A DNA stretch of 64,000 nucleotides from Acidobacteriota bacterium (GCA_026707325.1 JAPOXA010000037.1:62001-126000), one strand, 5' to 3'. Positions 45,345 through 55,078 are shown, counted from the stretch's first letter. The notes: generated by a model from the sequence alone, not told the origin. Translations and numbers: made by a program.

Positions 45345-46430
45345 ATGCTCGAAAAACTCGAACAGATTGAGCAGACGTACGACGAGCTGGCAGCCAGACT
45401 CGCCGATCCGGACGTGCTCGCCAACCCCGGTCTCTTTCGCGACACGAGCCGGGCGCTGGCGGAGCTGAACCCGGTCGTCGAGCTCTACCAGCGGTACAAG
45501 AAGACGAGGGACGAGCTCGACCAGACGGCGGAGCTGCTGGGCGAACTCGAGCGCGAGGACGACATGTACGAGATGGCGGCCGAGGAGAAGGGTCTGCTGG
45601 AAGAGACTCTCGCGTCCATCGAAGCGACGATGAAGGAGGAACTGGCGCCGAAGGATCCGAACGAGAAACGCAACGCGGTGCTCGAGATCCGCGCCGGCAC
45701 CGGCGGCGACGAGGCGACCCTGTTCGCGGCCGAGCTGTTCCGGATGTACAGCCGCTACGCCGACGACCACGGCTGGAAGGTCGAAATCCTCGACATGTCC
45801 GAGTCCGGCATCCGGGGCGTCAAGGAGGTGTCGGCGATCGTCGAGGGCCGCGGCGCCTTCGCCACGCTGCGCTACGAGGCCGGCGTACACCGCGTGCAGC
45901 GGGTGCCCGAGACGGAGGCGTCCGGCCGCATCCACACCTCGGCGGTGACGGTCGCGGTGCTGCCCGAGGCCGAAGACATCGAGATCGAGATCGAGCCCTC
46001 CGACCTGCGCGTGGACACGTACTGCGCGTCCGGCCCGGGCGGCCAGGGCGTCAACACGACGTACTCGGCGGTCCGGTTGACCCACCAGCCGACCGGCCTG
46101 GTCGTCACCTGCCAGGACGAGCGCAGCCAGATCAAGAACAAGGCGAAGGCGATGCGGGTGCTCAAGAGCCGCCTGCTCGAGATCGAGGAGGCGAAGGCGA
46201 ACGCCGAGATGGGCGAGGAGCGCCGGCGGATGGTCGGCAGCGGCGACCGCTCGGAGAAGATCCGCACCTACAACTTCCCGCAGAACCGGGTCACGGACCA
46301 CCGGGTCGGGTTGTCCGTGCACAAGCTGCCACAGGTTCTCGAGGGTGACCTCGAACCGTTGATCGTGCCGCTGCAGCAGCACTTCGAGGCGGAGCGGCTG
46401 CGGCAGACGGGCGAAGCCGACCCGGTCTGA
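45345..46430 (+). CDS. prfA: Peptide chain release factor 1
   Basis: A 361-residue class I release factor. The anticodon-like tripeptide region reads [20 protein letters not shown] (PxT, RF1 type, recognising UAA/UAG), and the catalytic loop is [20 protein letters not shown] with the GGQ motif. N-terminal coiled-coil helices ([20 protein letters not shown]) are normal. The usual GAGGQHVN is GPGGQGVN here, a modest variation. prmC, whose product methylates the GGQ glutamine, follows after about 30 bp, so the two form a functional operon. Confidence 0.96.
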   Translation: MLEKLEQIEQTYDELAARLADPDVLANPGLFRDTSRALAELNPVVELYQRYKKTRDELDQTAELLGELEREDDMYEMAAEEKGLLEETLASIEATMKEELAPKDPNEKRNAVLEIRAGTGGDEATLFAAELFRMYSRYADDHGWKVEILDMSESGIRGVKEVSAIVEGRGAFATLRYEAGVHRVQRVPETEASGRIHTSAVTVAVLPEAEDIEIEIEPSDLRVDTYCASGPGGQGVNTTYSAVRLTHQPTGLVVTCQDERSQIKNKAKAMRVLKSRLLEIEEAKANAEMGEERRRMVGSGDRSEKIRTYNFPQNRVTDHRVGLSVHKLPQVLEGDLEPLIVPLQQHFEAERLRQTGEADPV

Positions 46431-46461
46431 GTGCCGCTTCGGCTCAGTCCATAGCGCCACG

Positions 46462-47325
46462 ATGCCGGACGGCCCGAAGCCTCCGCCGGGGGCGGCGCGT
46501 ATCGTCGATCTTCTCGACGCCGGGCAGGAGCACCTCGCCGGCTCGGTCGAGCAGCCGCGCAGGGAGGCGGCGCTGCTTCTGGGTGAGGTGCTGGGGCTCG
46601 CCGAGGCGCAACTCTACGCCCGCGCCGACGACGACGTGCCCGAACAGGCGGCGGTCAGCTACGGCCAGTTGGTCCGGCGCCGGGCGGACCGCGTTCCGAT
46701 GGCCTACCTGCTGGGTCGGCGCGAGTTCTACGGCCGGAGCTTCGCCGTCGATCCGCGAGTGCTGATCCCGCGGCCGGAGACGGAGCACCTGGTGGAATCG
46801 GCACTGAACTGCATCGGCGACGGCGCGCGGGTGCTCGACGTGGGCACCGGATCCGGCTGCATCGCGGTCACCCTCGCGCTGGAGCGGCCCGACAGCCGAA
46901 TCGTGGCGACTGATCTCTCCCCCGGCGCTCTGGCCGTGGCGGCCGCGAACTGCCGCGAACACGGCGTCGGCGACCGGGTGCGCCTGGTTCGCGCCGACCT
47001 CCTGGCCGCGCTTCGCCCGGGGGTCTTCGACGTCGTCGTCTCCAACCCACCCTACGTCGATGTGGGCGAGTGGCCGTCCCTGATGCCCGAGATCCGCGAC
47101 CACGAACCGCCCGAGGCCCTGTTCGCCGGCGACGGCCTGGACTTCTACCGCCGTCTGTTCGCCGCCGGCAGCTTCCTCCACGCCGGCCAGCGGCTGCTGG
47201 TCGAGATCGGCAAGGGGCAGCTCGACGCGGCCCGGGAACTGGCCGAACAGGGCGGCTTCGAGGAGGAGTGGGTGGTCGCCGACCTGGCCGGGATTCCGCG
47301 GGTCCTGGGTTTGACCGGTAGCTGA
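46462..47325 (+). CDS. prmC: Release factor glutamine methyltransferase
   Basis: A 287-residue SAM-dependent methyltransferase. The N-terminal helical domain (EAALLLGEVLGLAEAQLYAR, RRADRVPMAYLLGRREFYGR) precedes the class I fold with VLDVGTGSGCIAVTLALERP (SAM loop) and the catalytic VVSNPPYVDVGEW (NPPY). PRPETEHLVE is also present. It N5-methylates the glutamine of the GGQ motif in release factors. It follows prfA closely in the same direction. Confidence 0.95.
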   Translation: MPDGPKPPPGAARIVDLLDAGQEHLAGSVEQPRREAALLLGEVLGLAEAQLYARADDDVPEQAAVSYGQLVRRRADRVPMAYLLGRREFYGRSFAVDPRVLIPRPETEHLVESALNCIGDGARVLDVGTGSGCIAVTLALERPDSRIVATDLSPGALAVAAANCREHGVGDRVRLVRADLLAALRPGVFDVVVSNPPYVDVGEWPSLMPEIRDHEPPEALFAGDGLDFYRRLFAAGSFLHAGQRLLVEIGKGQLDAARELAEQGGFEEEWVVADLAGIPRVLGLTGS

Positions 47326-47376
47326 GTGCTGCGTCAAACTGAGACACGATCCACTCGCTTGGGAGGTGTTGTTCTG

Positions 47377-49980
47377 ATGGATGCCCCACATCGCAGTCCA
47401 CGACGTCTGGCCCTCGCCGCCCTGCTGCTGTCGGCCGCCGCGGCGGCAGCGGCCCAGACAACAGGATCCATCGAGGGCGTCGTCATCGACGCGGACGGTA
47501 GTCCTCTGCCCGGTGTAACCGTGACGGTTGCCGGCCCGGGCGTGCGCCAGGAGCGGATCACGCAGGGCGACGGCGCCTACGCAAGTGCGGGTCTCGTGGC
47601 CGGCGACTACGTCGTCACGGCGTCTCTGCTCGGCTTCGAGACAGCCGAGACGCCGGTCTCGCTCGAGGCGGGCGCCACCGAGAACGTCCGGCTGGTCCTG
47701 CAGGTCGCGAGCCTCCTGGAGACCGTCACGGTCGTGGCCGAGGAGCCCCGGACCTTCGCGAGAAACCTCGTCTCCCAGCCGATGATCCGCCAGCAGTCCA
47801 ACATCACCGCGGTGACATCCGTCGTGGACAACCTTCCCGGCGTATCCGTCCAGGAGGGCGACTCCTACGGTTTCGACGACTGGTCGAGCAACGTCGCCAT
47901 GCGCGGCTTCCAGGTGACGATCAACGACGTGCAGATCGGCACCACGATCGACGGCTTCCCGAACGGCACCTCGGACTACTGGAGCGGCGCCAAGGCGAAC
48001 CGCTTCCTCGACCCGATGAACCTCGGCGGCGTCGAGGTGTCCCAGGGGACCGCGGACATCAGCTCGCGTTCCGTCGAGGCGCTGGGGGGCACGTTCAACT
48101 ACCTGACCGACGATCCGGCGGAGGAGCGGGCCTACACGGCGTCGATGACGCTGGGCCAGAACCAGGGCCAGCGCTTCTTCATGCGGGTCGACACCGGGCC
48201 GATCTTCGGCGGCAACACCCGCGCCTGGTTCGCGGCGACCCGCCAGGAAGCGACCGACTGGATGGAGGGTTCCGCCCTGAACTCGCGCGAGCACCTCGCG
48301 ATGAAGCTGGTCTCGTCGCACGGCCGCGTCGATCTGACCAGCTACGTCTCGTACGACAACATCCACGAGGACGTCTACCAGCGGCTCTACAGCGACAGCG
48401 ACTTCCGTGCGAACCCCGGCTGGGACCGGCTGATCGGCGACTGGCCCGGCGTGCCGTATCTGAACCAGTTCTACCGGCGCGGCTGGCAGACGCGGCGCAG
48501 CAACACCTTCGGCTACCTGAAGGCGGACTGGTCGTTCGGCGAGGAGTTTTCGCTGAGCCTGGCCGGCTACTTCCACCGCAACCGGGGCCGAGGGGACTGG
48601 CTGCCGCCCTACATCGTCGACATCACCGACGACGGGGGCGGGGCCGAATCGGAGCTGTTCGGCGGCTCCACCGTGCGGGGCGGGTCGCAGCTCGGGCTGA
48701 TCCGTTTCATCGGCCCCGACGGCGCCGCGGTGGGGCCCGTGCCCGGTTGCACGTCGTCCTTCCTCTTCAACTACTACGGTTCGGGCGGCCCGGAGGTCGA
48801 TCCCGCCTGCCATCCGGGCGCAACGGCGGTGCAGTCCTACCGGCACAGTCACTACTCGAAGGACCGCGTCGGCATCACGCTCGACGAGGAGTGGCTCACC
48901 ACGATCGGCAACGCCGGGAGCAAGCTGCGCGCCGGCATCTGGTACGAGGACTCGAACCGGGGCCTGGGCCGGGACTGGCACCAGATCCTCGATCCGGTGA
49001 TCAACTTCCAGTGGAACTCGAAGCCGTACTGGCACCAGTACGAGTGGGAGTTCCCGCAGAGCATCATGATGCTGTACGCGGAGGAGACGCTCTTCGTCGG
49101 GCGCTTCACCCTGACCGGCGGCGCCAAGCAGTACCTCGTCGACGTCGAACGCGAGGACCTGTTCCACCTCGATCCGGATCTGACCGTCGATTCGGACTCG
49201 AGCGTGCTTTTCTCGGGCGGCGTCACGTACGAAACGCCGGTCGAGGGCCTGGATCTCTTCGCCGGCTACGCGGAGAACTTCCGGGCGATCGGCAGCACGC
49301 TGCTCGAGGTGCCGGGGCGCAGCCTCGCCGCGCTCGAGCCCGAAACCGCCTCGAACATCGACGTCGGGCTGCGGTACTCGGCCGAACGGGTCGCGCTGAG
49401 CGCCACCGGCTACGTCATCGACTTCGACAACCGAATCTTCTACCTCGGACCGCAAACGCCGGCCGGACCCAACTACCTCATTCCGGGAGGCGGCGCCTAC
49501 TTCAACGCCGGCGGCATCGAGACGGACGGCGTCGAACTCTCGGCGACGGTGCAGATGCCCCACCAGCTCTCCCTCTACACCGCTTTCACGTTGAACAACT
49601 CCGAGTACCTCGGCAGCGGGGACACGCTGGTCGACGCGAACCAGAACGTCATGCCCGGGACGGACGTCACTGGCGTGCCGGATCGTCTCTGGGTCATCTC
49701 GCTCGACCGGGCCGGTCCCCTGAACGCCGGCATCAGCGCCAAGTACACCTCGCCGCGGCGGGTCAGTCTGGTCGCCGACTGGTACACCGACGAGTACTGG
49801 ATGGTGGACGCCTACCTCACCTTCTCGGGCGAGGTGCTGAGCGAACTCCTTCGTTCCACGGAGTTCTCGCTGGTGGCGAACAACCTCCTCGACGAGGCCT
49901 ACCTCTCCGCGATCACCGAGAACGCGGCCTGGCTCGGGGCGTCGCGGTCCGTCTCGATGACGGTCACCTTCTCGTTCTGA
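47377..49980 (+). CDS. TonB-dependent receptor with N-terminal carboxypeptidase-regulatory-like domain
   Basis: An 867-residue outer-membrane protein. ATG 47377 is chosen because GGGAGGTG lies 8 bases upstream, and a signal peptide follows (LALAALLLSAAAAAAAQ). GSIEGVVIDADGSPLPGVTV and GDYVVTASLLGFETAETPVS form the CarboxypepD_reg-like domain. SVVDNLPGVSVQEGDSYGFD and VAMRGFQVTINDVQIGTTID belong to the plug. The barrel runs to the C-terminal LGASRSVSMTVTFSF, ending in the aromatic expected of outer-membrane proteins. LDLFAGYAENFRAIG and AEDETASNIDVGLRYS-like stretches are standard. The ligand is unknown; such receptors import siderophores, glycans or other large nutrients. Confidence 0.92.
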   Translation: MDAPHRSPRRLALAALLLSAAAAAAAQTTGSIEGVVIDADGSPLPGVTVTVAGPGVRQERITQGDGAYASAGLVAGDYVVTASLLGFETAETPVSLEAGATENVRLVLQVASLLETVTVVAEEPRTFARNLVSQPMIRQQSNITAVTSVVDNLPGVSVQEGDSYGFDDWSSNVAMRGFQVTINDVQIGTTIDGFPNGTSDYWSGAKANRFLDPMNLGGVEVSQGTADISSRSVEALGGTFNYLTDDPAEERAYTASMTLGQNQGQRFFMRVDTGPIFGGNTRAWFAATRQEATDWMEGSALNSREHLAMKLVSSHGRVDLTSYVSYDNIHEDVYQRLYSDSDFRANPGWDRLIGDWPGVPYLNQFYRRGWQTRRSNTFGYLKADWSFGEEFSLSLAGYFHRNRGRGDWLPPYIVDITDDGGGAESELFGGSTVRGGSQLGLIRFIGPDGAAVGPVPGCTSSFLFNYYGSGGPEVDPACHPGATAVQSYRHSHYSKDRVGITLDEEWLTTIGNAGSKLRAGIWYEDSNRGLGRDWHQILDPVINFQWNSKPYWHQYEWEFPQSIMMLYAEETLFVGRFTLTGGAKQYLVDVEREDLFHLDPDLTVDSDSSVLFSGGVTYETPVEGLDLFAGYAENFRAIGSTLLEVPGRSLAALEPETASNIDVGLRYSAERVALSATGYVIDFDNRIFYLGPQTPAGPNYLIPGGGAYFNAGGIETDGVELSATVQMPHQLSLYTAFTLNNSEYLGSGDTLVDANQNVMPGTDVTGVPDRLWVISLDRAGPLNAGISAKYTSPRRVSLVADWYTDEYWMVDAYLTFSGEVLSELLRSTEFSLVANNLLDEAYLSAITENAAWLGASRSVSMTVTFSF

Positions 49981-49983
49981 GGA

Positions 49984-50247
49984 TCCGCGTGAGCACGTTG
50001 CCGACGTAGCTGTAGCCGTACAGCAGTTCGAGCAGGTGCTCGTCACCGATCGGCTTCGACCAGGCGGCGAGCAGGCCGCCCTGGTGCTCGGGGGCGCCCG
50101 AGAGGCGGTCGCCCTCGAAGGCGTCGGCGCCGTCGTCGAGAATGCCCGGCGAGTCCTTGCTCAGCTCCGCGCGGGCGAACGACCAGGAGCCGCGCAGGCG
50201 GAACTCGTTCGTCAGGCTGACGGCCGCGGAGAATCCGAGGCATCATG
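49984..50247 (-). pseudogene. C-terminal fragment of a TonB-dependent receptor
   Basis: On the minus strand one frame reads AAVSLTNEFRLRGSWSFARA, DSPGILDDGADAFEGDRLSG, APEHQGGLLAAWSKPIGDEH and LLELLYGYSYVGNVLTRILR, which is typical receptor barrel sequence. There is no upstream plug here and no start; the rest of what may be the same receptor lies at 51063-51720, on the same strand, with foreign sequence between. Confidence 0.6.
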
Positions 50248-50630
50248 CGCTTGTCTCGGTGAGCCGCGAGCTGGCGTCACGGTTCGAGCCGGGGACTTCG
50301 GTCCTGGTCGACGAAATCGGCTTCATCGGCTGGATCGCGCGAGACCTGCGGATCGTCGATCAGGCGGGCCTGGTGACTCCGGGCCTGCGCTACGACATGA
50401 CGCGGGAGGAAACGGTAAGGCGTCACGCGCCGGACGTCATGCTGTTGCACGCCGACGCTCCGGTGCGCCACGGCGGGGAGGATGGGGAGGGCTTCCCGTT
50501 CGGTTACGAGCTCGTCGCCGAGTTCGGCTACTCCGACGCCTGGCGTTACCGGCTGTGGGTTCGTCCGGGGTTCGCGGACGCGCAGAACGCATCCGGTCAA
50601 GTCGTCGGGTCAGCGGTTTCAGAACGGTGA
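50246..50630 (+). pseudogene. C-terminal fragment of a GT39-like membrane glycosyltransferase
   Basis: The frame reads ELASRFEPGTSVLVDEIGFI, GWIARDLRIVDQAGLVTP and PDVMLLHADAPVRHGGED. That resembles the extracytoplasmic tail of GT39-type (ArnT/PMT-like) glycosyltransferases (usual form PPGsxVaxxxiGaiGYfsdrxvlDlxGLvtPe). No membrane helices and no catalytic N-terminal part precede it; the sequence upstream is the receptor fragment in the other strand. An open frame from ATG 50142 exists, but its first ~35 residues are a shadow of the receptor fragment. Confidence 0.5.
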
Positions 50631-50789
50631 GCGCGACGATGATCCAGTCGGAGTCACTACGGCGGCCCTGATCCGGGCCTGGCGGTTGCCGCCGGACTCG
50701 AGCGCGGTCTGTGCGGCTCGAAGAGCGGCCGCGGCTGCGCGGAGCGCCAGCCGGGGTTCAGGGGTCGCGGGCGGATCGCGGAGGCGGGG

Positions 50790-51023
50790 CTACCCGGCGA
50801 GCAGACGCAGAAGGGTCACCGTCAGCGCGACGGTTGCGCCGGCTTGGGCGATGGCGAGCGCGTACATTCGCCGGGTGAGGCGGAGCTCGAGGTCGGCCAG
50901 GTCGGCGCGGGTTACGCCGCCTTCCGTTACGGCCGCGCGGAGCGCGTCGGCGACGGCCTCGGCCTGGCCGGCGTCCATGCCGGCGTGCTCGAGGTTGCGG
51001 GCGGTGGCGAGCGTGTCGATCAT
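50790..51023 (-). CDS. Small coiled-coil membrane protein (DUF1640-like)
   Basis: A 77-residue protein from ATG 51023: MIDTLATARNLEHAGMDAGQ, EAVADALRAAVTEGGVTRAD, LADLELRLTRRMYALAIAQA and a hydrophobic C-terminal helix (GATVALTVTLLRLLAG). The FDTLxxARxLExAGxxxxQAEA pattern is the common beginning of DUF1640/CCDC90-like proteins. It looks intact and lies between two receptor fragments. A longer relative is at 26073-26438. Confidence 0.72.
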   Translation of the reverse strand: MIDTLATARNLEHAGMDAGQAEAVADALRAAVTEGGVTRADLADLELRLTRRMYALAIAQAGATVALTVTLLRLLAG

Positions 51024-51062
51024 GGAGCGGAATCCTAGCCTTGTCGGGCTGGATCCGGAAGG

Positions 51063-51720
51063 GGGGGTCGAATAAGGGTCGTTACCCGGGTCGTCGTCCG
51101 TGAGCAGGGCGATCTCTTCGTCGGTGCAGACGCGGAAGTTGTTGCCCCCGCCGATGCGGTACCCCTCGGACCGGGTGAAGTAGAGATTCGTCCGGTCGCT
51201 CATCCGGTAGCTGAGGCTGCCCTTGAACAGGACGCCGCGGTCCTCCGACTCGCAGGTGGTAGGCCAGCGTCGCCGACAGATCCGAGGTCGGTTGCCAGAG
51301 CAGGGAGAACCGGGCGGAAACGGTTTCCTCCGTGTTCGCATCCGGTTCCGAGCGAAGGTTCGCTGCCGCCGCCGCCGGATCCTCCGGGTCGGGCTCCGAC
51401 TCGGACACCCCCGGCACGCGCAGCAGGAAGTCGTAGTCGATGAACCCGGGCTCGTGGAACCGGTCGACCGAACCCCGGAGCGCCAGCTTGCCGGGGGCGA
51501 GCGGCAGGTTGAAGGTGATGCCGGCGTCATTCCCGGGCGATCCGCCGTGCTCCAGTGCGAAGAGGTCCCCTCGAATCTCGAGGAACCGCTCGCCGGGATC
51601 GGGACGGCGTGGCAGGTAGCGGACCGCGCCCGCCAGGGTGCCTTGAAGAACGCCATCTACGTTTCTCCGGTACCGAACTCCCAGCGCACCCTCTGCTGAG
51701 TCTCTGGCCGCACAGGCCTT
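51063..51720 (-). pseudogene. Frameshifted plug and barrel fragment of a TonB-dependent receptor
   Basis: Minus-strand pieces in different frames line up as one receptor. First QQRVRWEF, then (after a frameshift near 51680) YRRNVDGVLQGTLAGAVRYL with PRRPDPGERFLEIRGDLFAL, then LPLAPGKLALRGSVDRFHEP and SARFSLLWQPTSDLSATLAY, and after another shift near 51245 GVLFKGSLSYRMSDRTNLYF with TRSEGYRIGGGNNFRVCTDE. The last piece stops at about 51076 inside unrelated sequence. The plug and barrel motifs are of siderophore-receptor type. At least two frameshifts make it non-functional. Confidence 0.65.
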
Positions 51721-51913
51721 CGGAACCGCAGCCGAAGGTCCACGACCGCGTGCAGACCGCCGGCGGAGACGGGAACCGCCGGCAGGACGGCGTGGACCAG
51801 GCGCCGGGCCGACATGTCAGGAGATCTCACCTGCACGAGGCACGCAAGCCAGTGTGCCACGAACAATCTGATGTGTTTGCGATGTCTCCGCGAACAATGA
51901 CGACGATTGTGTG

Positions 51914-51935
51914 AAACGCGCGGGTGCGCCCGCGC
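51914..51935 (-). terminator. Hairpin downstream of the single-chain two-component gene
   Basis: ACGCGCGGG / CCCGCGCGT, 9-bp perfect stem with a 4-base loop, 26 bp after the stop at 51961, followed on the minus strand by TTTCACAC. A plausible but weak intrinsic terminator. Confidence 0.5.
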
Positions 51936-51960
51936 GTGACGGGTGGAGTACCTTCTGGTG

Positions 51961-53646
51961 CTAGTCCCCGGGTCTGGGCATCCGGTAGCCGACGCCGCGC
52001 TCGTTGCGGACGTAGGCTGGTTCGGCTGCGTCGTCTCCCAGCTTCCGGCGGAGACTCTTCACGAGGGCGTGTACCAGCCTCGGGTCGGGTGAACCGCGGT
52101 ACCGCCTCCCCCAAGCCCGGCGGAGCAGCGAGTCGTAGGTCACCACCCGTCCGGCGTTGACCGAGAGTATGCGTAGCAGCTCGAACTCGGTAACGGTCAA
52201 TGCAACTGGACGGCCGGCCACGGTTACGCCGCGCTCCTCGTAGTGGATCGCCAGTTCCCCCAGGACGAAGGCCTGCGGTTCGGACCGTCGGCGGAGGGCG
52301 GCCCGCACTCTTGCCGTCAACTCGGACGGCGAGAAGGGCTTGACGATGTAGTCGACGGCTCCCGCATCCAGCGCCCTGACGATGGTCTCGTCCCTGCCGT
52401 AGGCCGAGATGAAGATGACCGGCACGTCCTCGAGTTCGGGCACGACTGTCATCAGCTCGATGCCGTCGGTGCCTGGGAGCATCAGGTCCAACAGGACCAA
52501 CAGGGGCGAATGCGTCCAGATGAGATCACGGACTTCCTGCGGGTCACCGGTAGCGACGACTGCATGGTCTGCGTCCGTGACAGCGTCCCGAAGGTACTGC
52601 AGGGTCTGCGGGTCGTCCTCGACGACGAGGATGCAGGTCCGCTCCCCGTGTGGTTGGCGAGAGCGGCCTGGAACGGGGCTGGCGGGTTCGGTGGCGTCCT
52701 CGGCCACTGGCACCGTGAAGGTGAACCGTGTGCCGCACCCCGCTCCCGCGCTCTCGGCCCAGATGCGGCCTCCGTGCGCCTCTACGAGTCCCTTGCAGAT
52801 CGCCAGACCCAGGCCCGAGGCCCCGGGCCGACCCGCCCCTGTCGCCGGCGTCGTGCCGGCGTGCTTTCGGAACAGGTGCGGAAGTTGGTCCGCTGGTACG
52901 CCCCGACCCTTGTCGGCTACCGAGATCTGAACGTGTACGCCGTCGCGCTCCGCGGCGACCCGGATGGCCGACGTCTTTGGGGAATGCCTCGCGGCGTTCG
53001 ACAGGAGGTTGTTGAGGACCTGCACGATGCGGGCCCGGTCCGCCATCACCCGCGGCAGGTTCTCCGGGAGGTCGACGGTGATCTCGCGGTTCGCGGCGCC
53101 GGCCAGCAAGGCGGTTCGCGCCCGGTCCACGAGGCCGGCGACGTCGACCGGCTCGGGCGACACCGACAGGGTGCCCGTCACGATGCGCCCGTGGTCGAGC
53201 AGGTCGCCGATCAGGCTGTGCATGTGGTCGGCCTGATCGTTGATGATCCGGAAGAACTGCCGCACCTCGGGCGCTTCCAGGGTCCGCGATGCGTCCAACA
53301 CAGTGGTGGCCGAGCCCTTTATCGAGATGAGCGGCGTCCGTAGCTCGTGGCTGACGATGCGCAGGAACTCGGCCCGCTGGCGCTCGAGTTCCTCCAGCGG
53401 CGCCAGGTCCTGCATGGTGACCACCAGCGACTCGACCGCGCCTTCCGCGGACCTGATCGGCGTGGCGTTGAGAAGCGTCGTGACGCTCCGGCCGTCGGGA
53501 ACCGACACGGTGATCTCCTCGGCGCGGACGGTCCTGGCGCCGTCGAGCTGTTGGGCGAGCGGGAGATCGGCCAGCTTGATCTCGCGCCCGTCGCCACGGC
53601 GACACGTGACCACGGCCAGCAGATCCTCCAGCGGCCTCCCAGGCAT
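51961..53646 (-). CDS. Single-chain two-component protein: histidine kinase, receiver and OmpR-type DNA-binding domain
   Basis: A 561-residue soluble protein. Residues ~1-85 are a PAS-like remnant (GREIKLADLPLAQQL, TLLNATPIRSAEGAVESLVV). The kinase H-box FLRIVSHELRTPLISIKG has His100; NNLLSNAARHSP, VADKGRGVP and GASGLGLAICKGLVEAHGG are N, G1 and G2 boxes. From ~338 a receiver (CILVVEDDPQTLQYL, Asp387 in VLLDLML, lysine in YIVKPFSPSEL) leads to a winged helix (VALTVTEFELLRILSVNAGR, KLGDDAAEPAYVRNERGVGYRM). So sensor, phosphoacceptor and DNA-binding output sit in one chain, with no membrane segment. The start at ATG 53646 lies after an in-frame stop, and homologues known to me carry more N-terminal sensor sequence. 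Confidence 0.88.
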   Translation of the reverse strand: MPGRPLEDLLAVVTCRRGDGREIKLADLPLAQQLDGARTVRAEEITVSVPDGRSVTTLLNATPIRSAEGAVESLVVTMQDLAPLEELERQRAEFLRIVSHELRTPLISIKGSATTVLDASRTLEAPEVRQFFRIINDQADHMHSLIGDLLDHGRIVTGTLSVSPEPVDVAGLVDRARTALLAGAANREITVDLPENLPRVMADRARIVQVLNNLLSNAARHSPKTSAIRVAAERDGVHVQISVADKGRGVPADQLPHLFRKHAGTTPATGAGRPGASGLGLAICKGLVEAHGGRIWAESAGAGCGTRFTFTVPVAEDATEPASPVPGRSRQPHGERTCILVVEDDPQTLQYLRDAVTDADHAVVATGDPQEVRDLIWTHSPLLVLLDLMLPGTDGIELMTVVPELEDVPVIFISAYGRDETIVRALDAGAVDYIVKPFSPSELTARVRAALRRRSEPQAFVLGELAIHYEERGVTVAGRPVALTVTEFELLRILSVNAGRVVTYDSLLRRAWGRRYRGSPDPRLVHALVKSLRRKLGDDAAEPAYVRNERGVGYRMPRPGD

Positions 53647-53913
53647 GCGCAGGGGCTATCGCGTTTCACAGAAGTGTCAGCAAATCGATTCGCTCTATCT
53701 CGTAGATATCGGTGACTTTCTGTCAGCCTCTGGTGTCTGAAGGTATGACCGACGAGACCGAGCTGATGCCGCCGGCCGCTACGCTGCCCGTCGCGGCCGG
53801 GGCCATCCGGCAGGCTGCCGCCGATCTCGACCCCGGCGGTGAGGCTCAACTGGCAGTGGGGCAGGCCCTGCGGGCTGTCGGTCTGCACCAACTCGTTCTG
53901 CGGCGCCGCTGAG

Positions 53914-54507
53914 TCAGACCTCGCCCGGCTTGGGCATGCGATAGCCGATGCCGCGCTCGTTGAAGATGTACCTCGGGTCGCCCGAGTCTTCGCCGAGCTT
54001 GGTCCGCAGCTTCTTGACGAAGGCCCGGACCAGTTGCGGCTGAGCGTGTTCCCGGCCGCTCCACACGCGGCGGAGGAGGGCTTCATAGGTCATTACGTGT
54101 CCGGCGTTCGCGGAGAGGATCCGCAGCAGCTCGTACTCGGTGGCGGTCAGCCGCACGACGCGTCCGTCGACGGTTACGCGGCGGCGCGTGCGGTCGATGG
54201 ACAGGTCGCCGAGCACGAAGGGCTCGGGCGCGAGCCGCTTGCGGAGCGCGACTCCGACTCGCGCGGTGAGCTCGGTCGGGGAGAACGGCTTGACGATGTA
54301 GTCCTCGGCGCCGGCCTCCAGGGCCCTGGCGACCGTCTCGTCGCGGCCGTAGGCGGAGATGAAGATGACCGGCACGTCGGCCAGTTCCGGCAGGCGCTGC
54401 AGCAGCTCGATGCCGTCGGTTCCGGGCAGAACCAGGTCGAGCAGAACGAGGTCTGGCCGCTGCTTCCGGAGCAGGCGCGGGAGTTCGTCCGGATCGCCGG
54501 TCAGCAC
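53914..54507 (-). pseudogene. 5'-truncated response regulator, paralogue of the neighbouring single-chain protein
   Basis: A 197-residue frame that aligns with the last ~200 residues of the gene at 51961-53646: LLRKQRPDLVLLDLVLPGTD, GIELLQRLPELADVPVIFIS, AEDYIVKPFSPTELTARVGV, then the winged helix (VRLTATEYELLRILSANAGH, RYIFNERGIGYRMPKPG). The receiver lacks its first strand and the acidic pocket (VVDDD), so phosphorylation chemistry is lost. Upstream DNA contains no kinase. It could still yield a DNA-binding protein, but a remnant of a duplicated hybrid gene is likelier. Confidence 0.7.
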
Positions 54508-54757
54508 CGGCTCCTGGCCTGTTCGACCAGCGCGGACAGGTCGATCGGCCGGGGCGCGGCGGCGCTCCTGCTCGCCGTTTGTTGAACTGGTGGCGAACGA
54601 ACCTCGCCGTGCTGGCGATGACCCTCAGGCTCCTGTTCCCGAAGGATCTGGTCTCGAGCAAGCGGTACTGGCGAGCCGAATGATGTCTGATCTCGACTGC
54701 GGATCAGACTCCCGGGCGCGAAGGTGGCTCGTTTCGTGGTTTCGCTAGCGTAGACAG

Positions 54758-55078
54758 ATGATCGTCGACGCCTGGGGGCAGCACCCCACGCTGCGGCACG
54801 CGCAGCACGAGATGTTCGAGTCCCTGCGGCGCTGGAACCGGCAGGAGGTTCCGACCGAAGAGTTGCCGGTGGCGGAGACGCTGCGGGCGATGGACGGTGG
54901 CGGTGTCGACAGGATGCTGATCAGCGCCTGGCACGGACCGGGCGCTGCCCTGATCTCCAATGACGAGGTCGCCGGGTTCGTCGGCGAGTCGGGTGGGCGG
55001 CTCGTGGGCGTTGGTTCGGTGAATCTCGCGCGGCCCATGGACGCGGTGCGCGTGTACGGCCTGGCACCGACCGGCTAG
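54758..55078 (+). pseudogene. N-terminal fragment of an amidohydrolase-2 family protein
   Basis: A 106-residue frame: MIVDAWGQHPTLRHAQHEMF, ESLRRWNRQEVPTEELPVAE and RMLISAWHGPGAALISNDEV with GRLVGVGSVNLARPMDAVR. This matches the start of TIM-barrel amidohydrolases related to aminocarboxymuconate semialdehyde decarboxylase, which are normally about 280-300 residues. It ends abruptly (YGLAPTG, TAG), 24 bases before the next gene's ATG, so about two thirds is missing, including most metal ligands. Confidence 0.65.

Noticed and set aside
46444-50046. 1,200-codon minus-strand frame
   Set aside because: It opposes prmC and the intact TonB receptor gene and has shadow composition.
53745-53912. Small plus-strand ORF MTDETELMPPAATLPVAAGA...
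   Set aside because: Fifty-five residues with no domain, no good ribosome site, partly opposite to the truncated regulator region; insufficient support.
54579-54683. Plus-strand frame reading WWRTNLAVLAMTLRLLFPKD then LVSSKRYWRAE
   Set aside because: Looks like a gene tail with coding flavour, but I cannot assign it to any family and no start or upstream part is present.
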